A stretch of DNA of 64,000 nucleotides from an uncultured Clostridium sp. (GTDB lineage Bacteria > Bacillota > Clostridia > Clostridiales > Clostridiaceae), in the NCBI GenBank assembly GCA_903789665.1, contig CAIFEX010000002.1, positions 124,001 through 188,000 on the forward strand, given 5' to 3'. The stretch's first letter is position 1, and each line of letters starts with the position of its first letter. This document shows positions 61,210 through 64,000 of this stretch, piece after piece. The notes beneath the pieces were generated by a model. That model had not been told where the DNA came from. It was given only the letters and a program-made list of their open reading frames with translations, and searched no databases. A program made the translations under genes and the position numbers.

Positions 61210-62576
61210 AGAACAGTAAAAGTTTTAGAAGTTTATTTGTGAAATATATTATATATTTTATTTTCAGCACTTTTATACTTTTTCTGTTTGTCTTCTTTGG
61301 ATTTGATTTTATGCTCAAAGCAAATATTGTGTTTCCTGCCAATTATTTTGAAAAGAAAATCCAACAAAATGGGAATGAGATTGCAAGGGTGGAAAAAGTA
61401 ACTCAAGCTCTGGTACCTGAAGGCTGTCAGTATGGTGTTTACAGCAGACAGGGTAAGATTCTCTATGGGAATTTTAAAGTCAGAGAATTTCAGAAGGTAT
61501 GGAGGGATTTTAAAAACAATAAAGTGACTTCAGGGAGAAATCGCTATTACAAGTTTTTTTACAGAAGTAATGAAATCTGTATTGTCAGGTATCCACTGAG
61601 GGCGCAGTTTACAAATTTATTTCTCAGGAAATATTTTCCTGATATCGAAAATTTATTATATATTCTTGCATTCTTAATTTTTATAACATACGTGCTTTTG
61701 CTTTCCGCAAAGTTCGGCAGATATGTTTCAGGAGAAATGAATGTTCTGATGAAAGTAACAGAAAAAATAAAACATCACAATCTTGATTTCAATCCAAAAC
61801 ATTCAAGAATCTATGAGATTGACAGAGTTATAAATTCTTTGGATGATATGAAAAGGGCATTGAGAGATTCACTGGAAAGACAGTGGAATATGGAAAGTGC
61901 AAGGAAAAATCAAATTTCTTCACTGGCCCATGACATAAAGACACCTCTTACCATTATAAAGGGAAATGCAGAGCTTATGAAAGAGAGCTGCAGTGATTAC
62001 AATGTTGCAGAGTATAATCAACATATCCTTAAAAGTGCCGGTGAAATTGAACGTTATCTGGAGCTGCTTATAAATATGATAAAGTCGGAAGTCAGTATTG
62101 CTTTTAATCCGGTCAAAATAAATGTGAAAACATTTTTTGAAAAGCTGGAAACTCAGGGGAAGGTTATTTCGGAGAGAAAAAATATTCAGTTTGTGGGCAG
62201 CAAAGAGAAAAATGTACCGGAATTTTTTCATGGAGATGAAGAGCTGCTGTACAGGGCCATTGTAAATGTGATATCAAATGCGGTTGAATATTCCCAGGAA
62301 GGTGGAAAAATTAATTTCAAATTAGGGAGAAAGAATAGCAGTATAAGTTTCTCAGTTGAAGACAGTGGTAGGGGATTTTCAAAGGAGGAACTGCAGCTGG
62401 CCGGGGAACAGTTTTACAGGGGTGACAGCAGCAGAAACTCAAAGAATCATTACGGCATGGGACTTTTTATTGCCAAATCCTTTGTAAGGCTTCATAGGGG
62501 CTGTATAAAATTGTCAAATTCTAAAATTACGGGAGGAGCCCTCGTAATACTTGAAATACCGTTTGATGAATTTTGA
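61200..62576 (+). CDS. HisKA-type sensor histidine kinase
   Basis: 458 residues. Two membrane helices (about 12-38 and 148-170) flank an external sensor region of about 110 residues. H-box ISSLAHDIKTPLTIIKGNAE, N-box AIVNVISNAVEYSQ, G-boxes VEDSGRGFSKEEL and HYGMGLFIAKSF. Sensor for the ABC immunity operon. The gene ends in a hairpin shared with the convergent peptidase. Confidence 0.92.
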   Translation: MGLKNSKSFRSLFVKYIIYFIFSTFILFLFVFFGFDFMLKANIVFPANYFEKKIQQNGNEIARVEKVTQALVPEGCQYGVYSRQGKILYGNFKVREFQKVWRDFKNNKVTSGRNRYYKFFYRSNEICIVRYPLRAQFTNLFLRKYFPDIENLLYILAFLIFITYVLLLSAKFGRYVSGEMNVLMKVTEKIKHHNLDFNPKHSRIYEIDRVINSLDDMKRALRDSLERQWNMESARKNQISSLAHDIKTPLTIIKGNAELMKESCSDYNVAEYNQHILKSAGEIERYLELLINMIKSEVSIAFNPVKINVKTFFEKLETQGKVISERKNIQFVGSKEKNVPEFFHGDEELLYRAIVNVISNAVEYSQEGGKINFKLGRKNSSISFSVEDSGRGFSKEELQLAGEQFYRGDSSRNSKNHYGMGLFIAKSFVRLHRGCIKLSNSKITGGALVILEIPFDEF

Positions 62577-62577
62577 A

Positions 62578-62615
62578 GTGCTGTACAATTATTTTAAAAA
62601 GTAGTTGTACAGCAC
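62578..62615. terminator. Hairpin between convergent genes
   Basis: GTGCTGTACAA (62578-62588) pairs perfectly with TTGTACAGCAC (62605-62615). No T-tract on either side; weak bidirectional terminator. Confidence 0.5.
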
Positions 62616-62629
62616 CCCTGAATTTCAAA

Positions 62630-64000
62630 TCACAATTTTTCGTCATCTATTGAGTTAAACCAGTTATTTATAGGTTTCATAATTGAACTTATACATCCAT
62701 CTTCAAAAGGAGATTTGAGATTAGCCAGTTTTACCAATTCCAGAAATGACTTTGTGCCTCCAACCTTGCATATTTTTATATAGTCCTTCCACGCGGAGTT
62801 TTTGTCTACTGCTGCTTTTTCCCAGAACTGAAGTGCGCATATCTGTGCCAGTGCATAATCGATATAGTAGAAAGGTACGTTGAATATATGGGACTGCTGG
62901 AACCACCAGCATCCTCTTTCGAGAAAATCACATCCGGTATAATTTTTATGGGGAAGATATTTCTTTTCTATATTCCTCCAGGCTGTTTTTCTGTCCTTTG
63001 GAGATGCTTCCGGGTTTTCGTATACGTAGTGCTGAAATTCGTCCACGGTAACACCATAGGGAATAAACTCTACAGCACTTTCCAGGTGGGCAAACCTGTA
63101 TTTGTCTGCATCCTCACTAAAGAAAAGCTCCATCCATGGCCAGGTAAAAAATTCCATACTCATGGAATGTATTTCACAGCTTTCATAAGTTGGAAAGATA
63201 CATTCCGGAATTTCAATCCATCGGGAGAGGTAACTTTGAAAAGCATGGCCGGTTTCATGAGTCAGTACGTTCACATCTCCCGAAGTGCCGTTGAAATTTG
63301 AGAATATGAAAGGTGCCTTGTAATCCGGTATATAAGTACAGTATCCGCCGCCCGCCTTGTTTTCTTTAGTTACCAGATCAAGAAGATTTTTATCTAGCAT
63401 GAAATTAAAGAATTCTCCAGTTTGAGGAGACAATTCGGAATACATTTTAAATGCATTTTTGACTATCCATTCCGGTCCGCCTTTTGGTATGGCATTTCCC
63501 GTATTGAATTTGAAATTTTCATCATAATAGAAAAGACTGCTGAGTCCCAATCTTTTTCTCTGCCTTTCATAGAGTTTTGAAGCGGCGGGTACGAGATATT
63601 TTTTCACCTGCTTTCTAAAATTGGCCACCATTTGAGGATTGTAATCACTTCTCTTCATTCGTATATAACCGAGCTTTACGAAATTTTCAAATCCCAGTTT
63701 TCTGGCTATCTTAGTTCTTATTTTAACAAGATTATCATATATTCTGTCAATTTCATCTTCATGATCTGCGAAAAATTTATATTTTGAATCTGAAGCATTT
63801 TTCCGCATTTCTCTGTCTCTACTCTGCATGAAAGGTGTTAACTCTGAGAGATTTCTGGTTTCACCCATAAATGTAATTTTTGCAGAGGCCAATAATCTGG
63901 TATACTTGGAGGATAGTTCATTTTCAAGCTGTAAGTCTTCTATAATATTTGGCGAAAAGGATTTTAAAGAAAATTCTGCTAAAGTGAAAAATTGTCTTCC
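62630..64000 (-). CDS. M3 family oligoendopeptidase (N-terminus beyond window)
   Basis: The minus-strand frame is open to position 64000, so at least 456 residues are visible and the start is outside; the in-frame TTG at 63892 is internal. The zinc motif is LTHETGHAFQSYLS (HExxH), with a glutamate in FPTYESCEIHSMSMEFFTWPWM as third ligand. SLSSLFYYDE, YIPDYKAPFIFSNFNGTSGDVNVL and QIYALAQICALQFW-like segments fit the PepF/M3 type. It degrades short peptides in the cytoplasm. It converges on the sensor kinase gene. Confidence 0.9.
   Translation of the reverse strand, partial: GRQFFTLAEFSLKSFSPNIIEDLQLENELSSKYTRLLASAKITFMGETRNLSELTPFMQSRDREMRKNASDSKYKFFADHEDEIDRIYDNLVKIRTKIARKLGFENFVKLGYIRMKRSDYNPQMVANFRKQVKKYLVPAASKLYERQRKRLGLSSLFYYDENFKFNTGNAIPKGGPEWIVKNAFKMYSELSPQTGEFFNFMLDKNLLDLVTKENKAGGGYCTYIPDYKAPFIFSNFNGTSGDVNVLTHETGHAFQSYLSRWIEIPECIFPTYESCEIHSMSMEFFTWPWMELFFSEDADKYRFAHLESAVEFIPYGVTVDEFQHYVYENPEASPKDRKTAWRNIEKKYLPHKNYTGCDFLERGCWWFQQSHIFNVPFYYIDYALAQICALQFWEKAAVDKNSAWKDYIKICKVGGTKSFLELVKLANLKSPFEDGCISSIMKPINNWFNSIDDEKL

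Noticed and set aside
1..64000. CRISPR array, tRNA, rRNA, prophage or insertion sequence
   Set aside because: No regularly spaced repeats, cloverleaf-like genes, integrase or transposase frames were found by eye.

Overview
The window is AT-rich, with TTA/ATA/AGA-heavy codon use, GGAGG-type ribosome binding sites and dense co-directional operons. Gene content includes a 4-hydroxybutyryl-CoA dehydratase, a 2-hydroxyacyl-CoA dehydratase system, ferredoxin-fused EtfA, sigma-54 control and LytTR regulators. Together this points to an anaerobic Clostridium (sensu stricto, plausibly near the C. kluyveri / C. ljungdahlii group; the species is an inference). I found no rRNA, tRNA, CRISPR array, insertion sequence or phage module.

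Layout. 1-8 kb is housekeeping: an aminotransferase tail, HPr, a DUF378 membrane protein, adenylosuccinate lyase overlapping a GlpA-like FAD oxidoreductase, a divided hypothetical protein, glutamyl-tRNA synthetase (minus strand, behind a leader with a terminator) and GAPDH. 8-27 kb is accessory: a ferritin-like/VIT iron transporter, EcsC and pirin proteins, an orphan Imm53 immunity protein, an SGNH hydrolase with a DUF4434 protein, a membrane-anchored methyltransferase, VanZ, a TetR-controlled operon for a rifampin-phosphotransferase-like enzyme, an apparently frameshifted AraC regulator with an alpha/beta hydrolase, an XRE-TPR regulator with an MBL hydrolase, an orphan HsdM methylase, and several redox or zinc-finger proteins.

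27.5-40.2 kb is a complete reductive 2-hydroxy-acid pathway. A GntR regulator precedes a promoter with a perfect palindrome, then the dehydratase activator and two dehydratase subunits, an acyl-CoA ligase, an acyl-CoA dehydrogenase, EtfB, EtfA with two [4Fe-4S] motifs, and a CaiB-type CoA-transferase. A LarA-family racemase/epimerase and a KdgT-type permease follow. The combination suggests uptake of an external 2-hydroxy acid, stereochemical correction, CoA activation, radical dehydration, and bifurcating reduction of the enoyl-CoA. 40.2-43.4 kb is an arsRDA-arsC operon with no efflux pump gene, bracketed by two homologous terminators.

43.4-55.1 kb is the most unusual part. An acyl carrier protein, an AMP ligase, LuxE-like and LuxC-like proteins and a MaoC-like hydratase form a fatty-acid-reductase-like cluster without luciferase. 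Next come an intergenic structured element, a PAS/AAA+/Fis sigma-54 activator, and then an operon with 4-hydroxybutyryl-CoA dehydratase, a NifU-like protein, a small Cys-rich protein, a 4-hydroxybutyrate CoA-transferase and a permease. Both halves carry a GG-N10-GC sigma-54 promoter and upstream copies of TTGCA-N4-TGCAA-like sites, so they are probably one regulon driven by the activator encoded between them.

55-62.6 kb holds two two-component systems (LytTR/GHKL and OmpR/HisKA) around a lantibiotic-immunity-type ABC transporter that includes a short permease-like fragment. An M3 oligoendopeptidase on the minus strand runs off the right edge.
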